A stretch of 52,840 bases of DNA. Origin: a virus. How positions within the stretch are numbered: position 1 is the stretch's first letter; the number at the start of each line of letters is the position of its first letter. The DNA lies in IMG/VR virus record IMGVR_UViG_3300042350_002745, positions 1 to 52,840 of that record; one strand, given 5' to 3'. The notes beneath the pieces were generated by a model. It did no database searches, was not told the origin of the DNA, and saw only the letters and a program-made list of their open reading frames with translations. The position numbers and the translations under genes are program-made. Of the stretch, positions 10,236-18,157 are shown piece after piece.

Positions 10236-11315
10236 ATGGAAAACATTGAATTTGTTTTGAACAACCAATCGTCGGGAAGTATGGCGTCCCAGTTGCTCGC
10301 AACTGGGTTCGACACCAACGTCCTCCGCCCATTCGTGGGAGCCGATGGTCGAAGCTACATCAACCACGCCACTGGCGAAGTCGATGACAACGGGAACCCC
10401 GTTGTCAAGGCTTACGTCACCAACGCCGGGGCAACCTTGCGTAAGGACGAGTGGGAGTACCTTGACGACGTAGTCGTCAAAGCGGCTCGCAAGCGACTCA
10501 AGATCGTCAACTGGCTTCGAGGCTCCGGCCTCTCGGTCAACTTGCCGAACGGGTTCGGCAAGACGGTTTACCAATACGAACGTCAGAGCGACATTAGTGC
10601 CGCTCGGGTGTCGATGGATGCCTTGGCTCCCGGAGACAACGACCGTCCGACCTATGATCTCGTCAACCTACCGTTGCCGATCATCCACAAAGAAGTGACG
10701 ATGTCGAGCCGTCAGTTGGCTACCAGCCGAAGCGGCAACACGCCGCTTGACGTTACGATGTTGGAACAGGCCGCGATCAAAGTCGCCGAAGAAGCCGAAA
10801 AGCTCCACTTGGGAACCTTCGGTACGTTCACCTTCGGTGGGGCAACCCTCTACGGGTTGACCAACTTCCCGAACCGGATTACCGGTTCGGCGGCTGATCC
10901 CGCAGGCGGAAGTTGGGTTCCCAACGACACCTATACCAACGTGATCGCGATGATCCAAGCAGCTTATGACAAGCTGCACTACGGGCCGTTCAAGCTGTGG
11001 TACTCGACGGGCTTCATGCAATACATGATGCGTCCGTTCTCCACCAGCTACGATTCGACCTCGTTGCTAAGAATGATCGAGCAGATCCCGCAAATTTCGA
11101 GCGTCGAAGTCTGCGATTACCTCACCGGCAAGCAACTGTTGCTTGTCCAAGAGGATTCCAGCACCGTTCGCACCATCATCGGAATGGACATTCAAACCGT
11201 CCAATGGCAAGAGCGCGGCGGCTTGCTTGAGAAGTTCCGAGTAATGGCAATGATGGTCCCGCAGATGAAAGTTGACATCAACTCCAACTGCGGAATCGTC
11301 CACTACAGCGTCTAA
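10236..11315 (+). CDS. Major capsid protein, HK97 fold, encapsulin-like type
   Basis: 359 residues. The pattern NLPLPIIHKEVTMSSRQLATSR, followed by PLDVTMLEQAAIKVAEEAEKLHLG and YGLTNFPNR, then VEVCDYLTGKQLLLVQED, matches encapsulin-like HK97-fold capsid proteins. In these a P-domain and an A-domain build the icosahedral shell. The first 60 residues probably form the N-arm or a delta-like segment. The gene is closed by a strong intrinsic terminator (11346-11390), which fits a highly expressed structural gene. Confidence 0.9.
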   Translation: MENIEFVLNNQSSGSMASQLLATGFDTNVLRPFVGADGRSYINHATGEVDDNGNPVVKAYVTNAGATLRKDEWEYLDDVVVKAARKRLKIVNWLRGSGLSVNLPNGFGKTVYQYERQSDISAARVSMDALAPGDNDRPTYDLVNLPLPIIHKEVTMSSRQLATSRSGNTPLDVTMLEQAAIKVAEEAEKLHLGTFGTFTFGGATLYGLTNFPNRITGSAADPAGGSWVPNDTYTNVIAMIQAAYDKLHYGPFKLWYSTGFMQYMMRPFSTSYDSTSLLRMIEQIPQISSVEVCDYLTGKQLLLVQEDSSTVRTIIGMDIQTVQWQERGGLLEKFRVMAMMVPQMKVDINSNCGIVHYSV

Positions 11316-11345
11316 CGCTGTAGCGACAATCTGACCACCCGCTGC

Positions 11346-11402
11346 ACCCCGACTGTACGCTAAGCCCTTGCGTGCAGTCGGGGTTTCTTTTCGCAAGGGC
11401 TT
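11346..11402 (+). terminator. Intrinsic terminator after capsid gene, with a competing 11-bp pairing
   Basis: Stem ACCCCGACTG (11346-11355) with CAGTCGGGGT (11375-11384), then TTTCTTTT. The loop contains AAGCCCTTGCG (11362-11372), perfectly complementary to CGCAAGGGCTT (11392-11402) just past the T-tract. This allows a pseudoknot or an alternative fold. It may tune read-through into the downstream small-protein cassette, for which no separate promoter is evident. Confidence 0.85.
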
Positions 11403-11415
11403 AGGGCTTTAGCTC

Positions 11416-11625
11416 ATGGCTAGCTATGAATTGCTTGAAGGATCACACGTCATCCAGAACGAGCCTGTCTCGTTCGCAAAGAAGGGTGACATCGTCGAAT
11501 CCGACCGCGACCTCGTCGCGGTCTTTGGAAAACAGAAGTTCAAATTGGTCGAGGGCGAGAAGAAGCCCGAATTGGTGGAGGGCGAGAAGAAGCCCGAACC
11601 CAAGAAAGGCGGGAAGGCAGAGTAA
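11416..11625 (+). CDS. Small hypothetical protein with internal duplication
   Basis: 69 residues. The N-terminus (MASYELLEGSHVIQNEPVSFAKKGDIVESDRDL) looks like a small beta-barrel; a K-G-D-I-V-E element resembles head-tail or decoration proteins. The C-terminus contains a 27-bp tandem duplication (11545-11571 and 11572-11598) encoding L-V-E-G-E-K-K-P-E twice and ends Lys-rich. The stop overlaps the next start (TAATG). Function unknown. Confidence 0.7.
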   Translation: MASYELLEGSHVIQNEPVSFAKKGDIVESDRDLVAVFGKQKFKLVEGEKKPELVEGEKKPEPKKGGKAE

Positions 11626-11882
11626 TGTTTGGAAAACTCCGACTCAGGCAACGCCGTCTCGCTGTTCGCCTTGCCCGTAAATACAACGGACAATTCAACG
11701 GCGACACCGACAAGATCAAGGAAGCTATTGAAAAAGATGAATCGCTGGTAGGGATCGACCCTGCTATGGTCATCTTGTTCATCCAACTGGTTTTGGCCGT
11801 CATCAAGTATTTCCAAGACCGGAAAACTTCCGGTGTGGAAAGCGATGATGATGACGTTCTAGCAGGTGTGGGGGCCGACTAA
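11625..11882 (+). CDS. Small membrane protein
   Basis: 85 residues. A strongly basic N-terminus (KLRLRQRRLAVRLARK) precedes one hydrophobic segment (PAMVILFIQLVLAVIKYF, about 46-64) and an acidic Asp-rich tail. It is the first of four consecutive small membrane-protein genes placed between capsid and peptidase. A holin or holin-regulator role is possible from position but is not shown by the sequence. Confidence 0.65.
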   Translation: MFGKLRLRQRRLAVRLARKYNGQFNGDTDKIKEAIEKDESLVGIDPAMVILFIQLVLAVIKYFQDRKTSGVESDDDDVLAGVGAD

Positions 11883-12184
11883 TGGACTTCACTACCATGC
11901 TAGGTCTGGGCCTACTCGCTTTTGGTTTGTACTGGGTTGCCAGCGGGAAGAAACCCGCTGTCGACCCCCAGTCACAACTGGCTGATCTTATCAACCAGTT
12001 GCGTCCAAAGCCTGTGGAAGTTGCCCAAGAACCTGCGGTCGTCAAGATCGACCGCGACAAGGCCATCGACGCCGTCGAAGTCCTCGTCGACTACTTCGAG
12101 CAACGAGGGACCGCAGAGGCTATTGAGCCTCTGCAATCCATCTTCCAACTGATCCTCACCCCACCTTCAACCCCAAAGGCATAA
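11882..12184 (+). CDS. Membrane-anchored small protein
   Basis: 100 residues. Residues 3-21 form a membrane segment (FTTMLGLGLLAFGLYWVAS) followed by a Pro-rich linker and an amphipathic helical domain (DKAIDAVEVLVDYFEQRG). The start overlaps the previous stop by one base (TAATG). Probably inner-membrane with a cytoplasmic or periplasmic helical domain. Family not recognised. Confidence 0.65.
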   Translation: MDFTTMLGLGLLAFGLYWVASGKKPAVDPQSQLADLINQLRPKPVEVAQEPAVVKIDRDKAIDAVEVLVDYFEQRGTAEAIEPLQSIFQLILTPPSTPKA

Positions 12185-12186
12185 CC

Positions 12187-12390
12187 GTGGATTTCATCGC
12201 ACTTTTCGTCAAGTCCAAACGCAACGTAGTTGCTGTGGTTACCCTCGTACCGTTGCTTTACCAAGCGGTTCAGGCCCTTCAAGCAGGCGAGCCGATTCCC
12301 GAAGTTGTGCTTCTCGGGATCGGGGCCATCGTTTCGACTTGGATCTTGGGCGACTCCGTTCGCCCAACGATGCCCAAGACCAAGGAGTAG
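12187..12390 (+). CDS. Holin-like two-segment membrane protein
   Basis: 67 residues from a GTG start. A basic N-terminus is followed by two hydrophobic segments (NVVAVVTLVPLLYQAVQAL and EVVLLGIGAIVSTWILG) separated by a short turn, then a charged C-terminus. Size and topology fit class II holins, which open the inner membrane for lysis. Holins have no sequence signature, so this rests on topology and on the peptidase gene nearby. Confidence 0.5.
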   Translation: MDFIALFVKSKRNVVAVVTLVPLLYQAVQALQAGEPIPEVVLLGIGAIVSTWILGDSVRPTMPKTKE

Positions 12391-12393
12391 GAC

Positions 12394-12777
12394 ATGGACC
12401 GCAACCGAGTCGGCCCTTGGCTGATGATCGCGGGCGGTCTGCTCCTACTGTTCGGAAACAAACTGCCCCAGCAATGGGGCAGTTTTGCAACAAATGTAGC
12501 GGGTTCGACTGTCGTGTTGGTCAATGAGAAAACTGCGGCAACCGTCGATCAGACGATTGCCTTGCGGAGTGCCAATGAGTTTGTTGAGGCCAACAAACTC
12601 AAAGGCTACCGTAACGCAGATCGCGACGACGAATGGGCAAAGCCCATCGTCGAAGCGGGTCGAGCTAAGAAGCTCGAACCGCCTGTTGTTGGGTACGTTG
12701 ATCTGAAAGACGGCAACGTCTCCAAGGTACGCAAAGTCGTACCTTGGAAATCTTCGTTCGAGGAGTCATTGAAATGA
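12394..12777 (+). CDS. Membrane-anchored protein of the lysis-region cassette
   Basis: 127 residues. One membrane segment near the N-terminus (GPWLMIAGGLLLLFGNKLP), then a soluble, charged domain with helix (ANEFVEANKLKGYRNADRDDEW) and a short beta part. Its stop overlaps the start of the papain-like peptidase gene (ATGA), implying coupled synthesis. No family recognised. Confidence 0.65.
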   Translation: MDRNRVGPWLMIAGGLLLLFGNKLPQQWGSFATNVAGSTVVLVNEKTAATVDQTIALRSANEFVEANKLKGYRNADRDDEWAKPIVEAGRAKKLEPPVVGYVDLKDGNVSKVRKVVPWKSSFEESLK

Positions 12778-13670
12778 GCGGCGAGCAAGAAATCTTCACC
12801 CTCCCAGACGGCTCCAAAGTCGTAGCTGGTTGTGTGGCCCCAACACCCGCAGAGCGTGCGTTGGTGGCCGACATGCCTGTCTATGGCGAGGAGTTCTATC
12901 TCGAAGCCAGCGACATCGAGAAGTCCCTCAAAGGGGACGTTTACAAGCAAATGCGAAAGCGTCGTCAGGCTTGGGTCTTGAACCAAGCCAGACTCGGGAA
13001 ATGCAATGCGTCGGCCACGGTCAGTGCTTCCCACAACCGCAGGGATCTCGATGGACTCCCCCACATCGTCCTGAGTGACTGTTACCTGTACATGCACATC
13101 AACCGAGGCAGAGATCAAGGATCTCTGCTCCAAGACGGCATGGAGTGGGCCAAGCGAGGCTTGGCCCCTCGGAAGCTGAACTCGAATGGGGAAGCGTACA
13201 CGATTCCCCACGACATCTACCTCAAGAACCAGATGCCTGAGAAGTGGTACAAGGCGGCGCAGGAAGCGGCCACCATGTACACTTCCTTCGAGGCGTACAA
13301 ACTTCCGGTAGGTGACTACCGGACGTTCAAAATCGCCCTCGCGAGCGCGCTCGCGAGGGATCACCAAGTGGTCCACGCTTGGCACGTCGGGAACAACTCG
13401 ATGCGATTGCAGAACGGCTACGCCGTTCAAGGCAATGGGGTAGGCAACCACGCCACGCTTTTTCACTCTGGGAAGTGGGTAGGTGGTGATGATCTGGTTC
13501 ACCCAGACATCGAGAACTCTTGGGGACCAAGCTCCAATCCAATGTACGGGCCGACCGGCTCGCAAGGGTGGGGTGAAAACGGCTTTGGCCTTTTCACCAT
13601 GCAGAATGCCTTTCAATGTACGAAGTGGCATGACTTCTGGGTGTTTGTAGGAAACAAGGTGCGCGAATGA
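12774..13670 (+). CDS. Papain-like cysteine peptidase (C1 fold)
   Basis: 298 residues from ATG 12774, preceded by GAGGAG. The papain triad region is visible: Gln and Cys in Q-A-R-L-G-K-C-N-A-S-A (about 83-93), His in G-N-H-A-T-L-F, and Asn in E-N-S-W-G, followed by W-G-E-N-G-F-G-L-F as in papain's active-site strand. There is no signal peptide. Papain-like enzymes cleave peptide bonds. Placement after a set of small membrane proteins suggests a lysis enzyme cutting cell-wall or envelope peptides, but head maturation or a role on the virion is also possible. A perfect 24-bp palindrome lies in the gene (13336-13359). Confidence 0.75.
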   Translation: MSGEQEIFTLPDGSKVVAGCVAPTPAERALVADMPVYGEEFYLEASDIEKSLKGDVYKQMRKRRQAWVLNQARLGKCNASATVSASHNRRDLDGLPHIVLSDCYLYMHINRGRDQGSLLQDGMEWAKRGLAPRKLNSNGEAYTIPHDIYLKNQMPEKWYKAAQEAATMYTSFEAYKLPVGDYRTFKIALASALARDHQVVHAWHVGNNSMRLQNGYAVQGNGVGNHATLFHSGKWVGGDDLVHPDIENSWGPSSNPMYGPTGSQGWGENGFGLFTMQNAFQCTKWHDFWVFVGNKVRE

Positions 13671-14146
13671 AAGATCAAGACAAGAACCTAGCCGTCATCC
13701 TCGGACTGTTGCTGGCAACAGTCCTCCTAGGGTGGGGATTCACCCACAGGGGTGAATCCAAGTCCGAAGTCAGCAAGCAATGCAGCAACGCTGCTTGCCC
13801 CTGCGAGGATTGCACTTGCAAGGATTGCAAGTGCGGGATCGAGCCTGAGCAGGGAGCCGGGGCGAAGCCTCCGGGGAAGTCTCAAGTTTCGGCTCCTAAG
13901 CCGAAACTTGAGATGTTCAGCGTCCCTAACTGCCCACCATGCAAGACAGACAAGAGCCAGATCGGCTCTTGGGTGGATGCTGGTTGGGACGTGACCATCT
14001 ACGAGAGCGATTTTCGAGAATCTGGTAAAATGTATCCCTGGTACAAAGTCACCGAAGTCGATGGCCGACAATACACGTTCCAAGGCCCCCTATCCACCGA
14101 CAAGGTAGAGAGAGAGCGTCGAAATGCTTCTGGCACAAGTCGTTGA
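13667..14146 (+). CDS. Membrane-anchored thioredoxin/glutaredoxin-like protein with CPPC motif
   Basis: 159 residues. An N-terminal membrane segment (LAVILGLLLATVLLGWGF) is followed by a Cys-rich stretch (C-P-C-E-D-C-T-C-K-D-C-K-C) and a thioredoxin-like domain starting L-E-M-F-S-V-P-N-C-P-P-C, with the redox CPPC near residue 90. The domain is short and continues with DVTIYESDF and the cis-Pro-like MYPWY. It probably sits outside the inner membrane and handles disulfides. This is notable because the phage makes a very Cys-rich virion protein (24543-27629). The Cys-rich linker may bind metal. Confidence 0.65.
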   Translation: MKDQDKNLAVILGLLLATVLLGWGFTHRGESKSEVSKQCSNAACPCEDCTCKDCKCGIEPEQGAGAKPPGKSQVSAPKPKLEMFSVPNCPPCKTDKSQIGSWVDAGWDVTIYESDFRESGKMYPWYKVTEVDGRQYTFQGPLSTDKVERERRNASGTSR

Positions 14147-14480
14147 TCCTTCGCAAGCGAAGGAGTGGTTGACCGAAACAAACTACACCGTCACCGGTGT
14201 AGCTTTGGTCATTCTCGCTGCCGTGGCGTTCGCCTTGTGGCGAGTATGTGGTTGGATCGGTAAGGAGTTTTTGATTCCCTGTAGGGACAAGCTATTCCTG
14301 GCCGTAGACAAGCTGCTCTCCAACTTGGAACAGAATACGGGAACTATGCAAGACGTGTCTTGCAGTTTACAAAAACTGTCGGTTCTACCTGAGAAAGTCG
14401 ACGGCCTTTCTAGTCAGGTTTCTGACTTGTCGCAGCGCATGGATAGTGTGGATCGACACCTGAATCACAAAAATTCCTAG
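14124..14480 (+). CDS. Single-pass membrane protein with coiled coil
   Basis: 118 residues. One membrane segment (TVTGVALVILAAVAFALWRVCGW, about 22-44), then a coiled coil (LSNLEQNTGTMQDVSCSLQKL and VDGLSSQVSDLSQRMDSVDRHL). This layout is common in phage lysis cassettes (spanin-like or holin-associated) and in tail-adjacent genes. It overlaps the previous gene by 23 bases. The 3' end touches the next start (TAGTG). Confidence 0.65.
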   Translation: MLLAQVVDPSQAKEWLTETNYTVTGVALVILAAVAFALWRVCGWIGKEFLIPCRDKLFLAVDKLLSNLEQNTGTMQDVSCSLQKLSVLPEKVDGLSSQVSDLSQRMDSVDRHLNHKNS

Positions 14481-15064
14481 TGGAGACTGCTGTGACCTCC
14501 GAAGAACTGAAAGTATTGATTCGTTTAGTCCCCGGCTGGGAGTCCAAGACTTCGCAAGAAGTCTTGGATGCACTCCAAGAGGAAAACATTCCATTCGAGA
14601 ACTCGGGTGATTTTACGTGGAAGGGGCTAGCGTCTGTTTGGGTTCCCGAGACGGGAATGCGATTTGGTAGGGGCGGGTGTAAACTGCTGCAAGACATTCT
14701 CTTGCAGCAGGGGGAAACTTGGGCTATCTCGCAGCTATCTTCTGGGATGCCCTTGAACGATGTTGACATCCAAAACACGTTCAACTTTCTCGACCAAGTA
14801 GGCTTGGTCCCAGGAGCAAGACACCTCGCAAGAGAAGTCAAACGAAACATCAGCCTGCTCGAACAAGCTCGAATCCAAGAGCGCATCGAAAGGTTCCACA
14901 TCGAGATTGAAGTCCCAAGCATCGAAGAAATCGAAGCCTGTTTGTTTGCGATGAAGCTGGCCGATCTGCGAGTCTTGCGAGAAGAACAGATGTGGGACCG
15001 AGTACAGGCCTACAGGATCGCCTTAACTGCGTATAACGGCATTGGCCGAGAACCGGACTTGTAA
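14480..15064 (+). CDS. Hypothetical helical protein
   Basis: 194 residues from a GTG start overlapping the previous stop. Largely helical, with a charged segment (REVKRNISLLEQARIQERIERFHIEIEVPSIEEI). No motif recognised. The N-terminal part (LKVLIRLVPGWESKTSQEVLDALQEENIPF) is probably a small helical domain. It lies directly before fibre-like proteins, so a virion or assembly role is likely. Confidence 0.7.
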   Translation: METAVTSEELKVLIRLVPGWESKTSQEVLDALQEENIPFENSGDFTWKGLASVWVPETGMRFGRGGCKLLQDILLQQGETWAISQLSSGMPLNDVDIQNTFNFLDQVGLVPGARHLAREVKRNISLLEQARIQERIERFHIEIEVPSIEEIEACLFAMKLADLRVLREEQMWDRVQAYRIALTAYNGIGREPDL

Positions 15065-15729
15065 TGGCGATCTCGCGAGTCAGTTTTTCAACCAACAACG
15101 GAACAGGCGTTACCCTTGGTACTCACGCCAAGGGCAACACAATTTTGTATCTTGCGTACAACCAGGGCTCGGGCGTTATTCCTACACTGCCTACAGGCGT
15201 GCTAGGGCTGTACAATCGCTCTAGCAGTAGTGGTTCGCAGCGGATCGGTTATTACATCGCGGACTCGGCATCCGAAACAGTCGGTACTACTGGGTGGACT
15301 AATGCCGACAACGTGACTGCCTTGGCTTACAGCGGCGGTTCAAGCTCAATCGTTGTGCCTTCTTTTTTGTCCGTTGGTTCAGGTACTTCGACAACTATTA
15401 CCTATACCGCGCAAGTCGCTGGTACGCTGAAAGAAAATGCCGCCGACCTCTGGTTAGTGGGATTCGGCATGAATAACAGCGTTTTGAACAACCTTTCTTC
15501 GCTGGCTCCCTCTGGAATGTCGAGCATTAACAATTCGGTCGGAACTAATTTTGAGGTCGCGACCTACGACACAAGCGCAACTCGAACAACCGCATGGCCG
15601 TCAACGAACGTGACCGCAGCCAACTCCGCGACGTACTTCACTATCGTGATTGAACTGCTTGAGCTTGACCATCGGGTTGCTGGTGGTGGTGGATCGTACT
15701 CTCCAATCGACAACCTCTTGATAGGGTAA
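15064..15729 (+). CDS. Structural, fibre-like protein
   Basis: 221 residues rich in Ser, Thr, Gly and Asn with alternating hydrophobic residues, typical of beta-sandwich virion proteins. No Cys. It ends in a Gly run and a short S-P-I-D-N-L-L-I-G tail common to tail or fibre subunits. Start overlaps the previous stop (TAATG). Position between the lysis cassette and the connector genes suggests a head or neck fibre. Confidence 0.65.
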   Translation: MAISRVSFSTNNGTGVTLGTHAKGNTILYLAYNQGSGVIPTLPTGVLGLYNRSSSSGSQRIGYYIADSASETVGTTGWTNADNVTALAYSGGSSSIVVPSFLSVGSGTSTTITYTAQVAGTLKENAADLWLVGFGMNNSVLNNLSSLAPSGMSSINNSVGTNFEVATYDTSATRTTAWPSTNVTAANSATYFTIVIELLELDHRVAGGGGSYSPIDNLLIG

Positions 15730-15731
15730 CC

Positions 15732-17420
15732 ATGTCCGACAAATACATTGGAGACTTCAAAAAAGGACAGCAGATTCGTGTCAAGTTCAACACGTTTAGT
15801 CAGGCGTTGATTCCGACTGCCCCGTCAGTCGCTTTGGAGGTTGCGATCTACAAAGATTCGGCTACAGAAATCACCACGACTGGAATCACACAGCCGACGC
15901 CAAACTTTGATTCCAAGAACGGCCTGCACGAGCTGGTGATCGACACTTCCGATGCTGTGTACGAAGCCGCCAAAGACTATGACATTGTCATCACCGCAGG
16001 CACAGTTGACGGAAAGGATCTCACTCGAACGATCCTTCGGACATTCTCGATTGAGAATCGAAACGTCGATGCCAACGTCACGAAGATCGCAGGGCAGACG
16101 GCTAGTGCCGCTGCCCCCGTGGCGTTCCCGGCGAGTGTGGCAAATGAATCAACGGTAAGCAACCGGCCAACACTGGTCCAGATCGAAGGCTCGACAGTTT
16201 TGGCAAAGAAAAGCGATGTCCCAACAGCATCGGCTATCGCCGATGCTGTCCTAGAGGAAAGTGTCGACGCCCACGACAACGTGGCCCACAGCCTCGCCAA
16301 GTACATCAGCATCATCAAGAAGGCAAACACAGTCATCGAGGGTACGGTGACCTCAGCGGTCACTCCGACTTCGACAACCTTCTCCTCCAACGTCAACTAC
16401 CCAACCGGGGCATTCAAGCACGCTGTTTTGGTGTTCTTGACATCTGCGGCGATCAACGAGCAGAACAGCCCAATCACAGGCTATGTCAACACCAACGGAG
16501 TGTTCACGGTCGAAGAACCGTTTACGGTTGCTCCGACCGTAGGCGACCAATTCATCGTCATCCCGACTGTTCACGTCCACTCCGTGGCCGCGATCCAGTC
16601 GGGCTTGGCTACCAGCACAGCGTTGGCCGCCGTGGCGACCAACGTGACTGCTCTAGTCACCCGAATCCCCGCAACCTTGTTTGCGGGTATTACGTCCCTA
16701 GCCAACTGGCTAGGGGCCATCGCAGGCAAGACCGCTGACTCGACCACCCGCACGCAGATCAACGCCACGACCGCCGGAGCGAATTTTAACGAGACGACCG
16801 ATTCGCTCGAAGCGATCCGAGATCGCGGCGATGCGGCTTGGATCACCGGGGCGACCGGCCAAGGGTCGGGCGCGAGGATCGTGACGATCACTGTCCGAGA
16901 TTCCTCGGCCAGCCCCGTCGAAGCAGCTACGGTTCGCGTGTACCGCGCGGGGGAAACCTACGCTGGGGTTACCAACGCTAGCGGGGTCACATCATTCAGT
17001 CTCGATGACGCGACGTTTACCGTCGCGATCACCGCCGCCGGATTCAGCTTCACGCCTGTTTCGCTGGTAGTCAGCGGGAACGTCTCCCAGACGTACACGC
17101 TGACGAGTACCGGTGGAGTCACGCCGAGCGTGGCTCCACGGACAACGGGCTTCTGGACCGTGAACGATGTCAACGGGGTCGCTCAGGCAGGGGCGCAGGT
17201 GACGATCCAAGCATCGTCACCGCCGCCGGGGTCGACAGGATTGGCGATGGAGGATGCTCCTCGGACGGCAACCGCCGACAATCAAGGGGTGGTCCAGTTC
17301 AACAACCTTGTCAAAGGTGCGACGTACATCGTCTACCGAACCGGAAGCTCCCGGAAGTACAACATCGTCGTCCCCAGCACCGCTGGGGACTCCGTGGCAC
17401 TCGGCTCAATCGTAGGGTAG
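15732..17420 (+). CDS. Structural protein with Ig-like/carboxypeptidase-regulatory-like domains
   Basis: 562 residues. An N-terminal beta domain (KGQQIRVKFNTFSQALIPTAPS) occurs in many phage adhesion or fibre proteins. A helical linker follows (ATSTALAAVATNVTALVTRIP). Two Ig-like domains come next: the first has the pattern V-T-I-T-V-R-D-S-S-A-S-P-V-E-A-A-T-V with a threefold A-G-E/D-turn typical of carboxypeptidase regulatory-like folds; the second is TGFWTVNDVNGVAQAGAQVTI. Such domains bind surface sugars or stabilise the virion. It is probably a surface-exposed fibre or neck protein. Confidence 0.7.
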   Translation: MSDKYIGDFKKGQQIRVKFNTFSQALIPTAPSVALEVAIYKDSATEITTTGITQPTPNFDSKNGLHELVIDTSDAVYEAAKDYDIVITAGTVDGKDLTRTILRTFSIENRNVDANVTKIAGQTASAAAPVAFPASVANESTVSNRPTLVQIEGSTVLAKKSDVPTASAIADAVLEESVDAHDNVAHSLAKYISIIKKANTVIEGTVTSAVTPTSTTFSSNVNYPTGAFKHAVLVFLTSAAINEQNSPITGYVNTNGVFTVEEPFTVAPTVGDQFIVIPTVHVHSVAAIQSGLATSTALAAVATNVTALVTRIPATLFAGITSLANWLGAIAGKTADSTTRTQINATTAGANFNETTDSLEAIRDRGDAAWITGATGQGSGARIVTITVRDSSASPVEAATVRVYRAGETYAGVTNASGVTSFSLDDATFTVAITAAGFSFTPVSLVVSGNVSQTYTLTSTGGVTPSVAPRTTGFWTVNDVNGVAQAGAQVTIQASSPPPGSTGLAMEDAPRTATADNQGVVQFNNLVKGATYIVYRTGSSRKYNIVVPSTAGDSVALGSIVG

Positions 17421-17424
17421 TCAA

Positions 17425-17826
17425 ATGGCAAGAACAACGCTGGCTGCGGTCAACAAGATCATCCAATACGATTCGACGAACGTGCTTGACCCGCAGTTGA
17501 TGATCGACAGCGCATCGCTGATGGTCACCAACGTCATCGGTGTCGCACTCAACGAGGCGACAGCCGAGTTGGTGGAACGCTACCTAGCGGCTCACCTGAT
17601 TGCCATCAGTGACCCGCGACTCCAAAGTGAGCAAGTCAAAACGATCCAAGCCTCCTACCAAGTCCGTCTTTCAGACGGACTTGGCATCACGCACTTCGGG
17701 ACCACGGCCATGATGCTTGATTCTAGCGGCAAACTTGCCGTCTGGAACAACAAGGTGGTCAAAGGCATGGTCAAGTTTGACCTGTTCTGGGCAGGCAAGG
17801 AGGCGGCTACGGATGTCACTTATTAA
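17425..17826 (+). CDS. Head-tail connector-like protein
   Basis: 133 residues. The N-terminal helical part (QLMIDSASLMVTNVIGVALNEATAELVERYLAAHLIAI) resembles adaptor proteins that dock under the portal. The remainder is beta (VKTIQASYQVRLSDGLGIT). It leads a run of four small overlapping genes before the tail tube, the usual place of adaptor, stopper, completion and terminator proteins. A perfect 12-bp hairpin lies in it (17658-17684). Confidence 0.65.
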   Translation: MARTTLAAVNKIIQYDSTNVLDPQLMIDSASLMVTNVIGVALNEATAELVERYLAAHLIAISDPRLQSEQVKTIQASYQVRLSDGLGITHFGTTAMMLDSSGKLAVWNNKVVKGMVKFDLFWAGKEAATDVTY

Positions 17827-18157
17827 GCGATGCCAACGCCAAACCCTGGTCTTTTGGCCCAGGGTTGGCACACAAAAGACCGGCGAACCCATCTGGGGTT
17901 CGCCGGTCGAGTACACCTGCCGGTGGGAGGAAATGCTCAAGGAAGTGATTTCCAACACCAACACCCGAGTCATGTCTCGGGTGCAAACGATCACGCAAGT
18001 CCGCCTACAGGTAGGCGGACTGATGCGACTCGGGACGCTGGCCGACACAGCCTACTGGGACAACCCTAAGCAGAATCCAGACGTGTACGAGGTCATCGAC
18101 TCGTCGATGACCCCCAACCTGCGGAACACCGAGACTCTGTACGAGGCTTGCGGGTAA
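17813..18157 (+). CDS. Head-tail joining (stopper-like) protein
   Basis: 114 residues from ATG 17813 with GGAGG upstream. The sequence (GEPIWGSPVEYTCRWEE, ISNTNTRVMSRVQTITQ, GDTAYW-like LADTAYWDN) has the look of small beta-barrel stoppers. It overlaps its neighbours by 14 bases and 1 base. Perfect hairpins of 13 and 11 bp occur in it (17878-17908 and 17998-18021). Confidence 0.65.
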   Translation: MSLIKRCQRQTLVFWPRVGTQKTGEPIWGSPVEYTCRWEEMLKEVISNTNTRVMSRVQTITQVRLQVGGLMRLGTLADTAYWDNPKQNPDVYEVIDSSMTPNLRNTETLYEACG

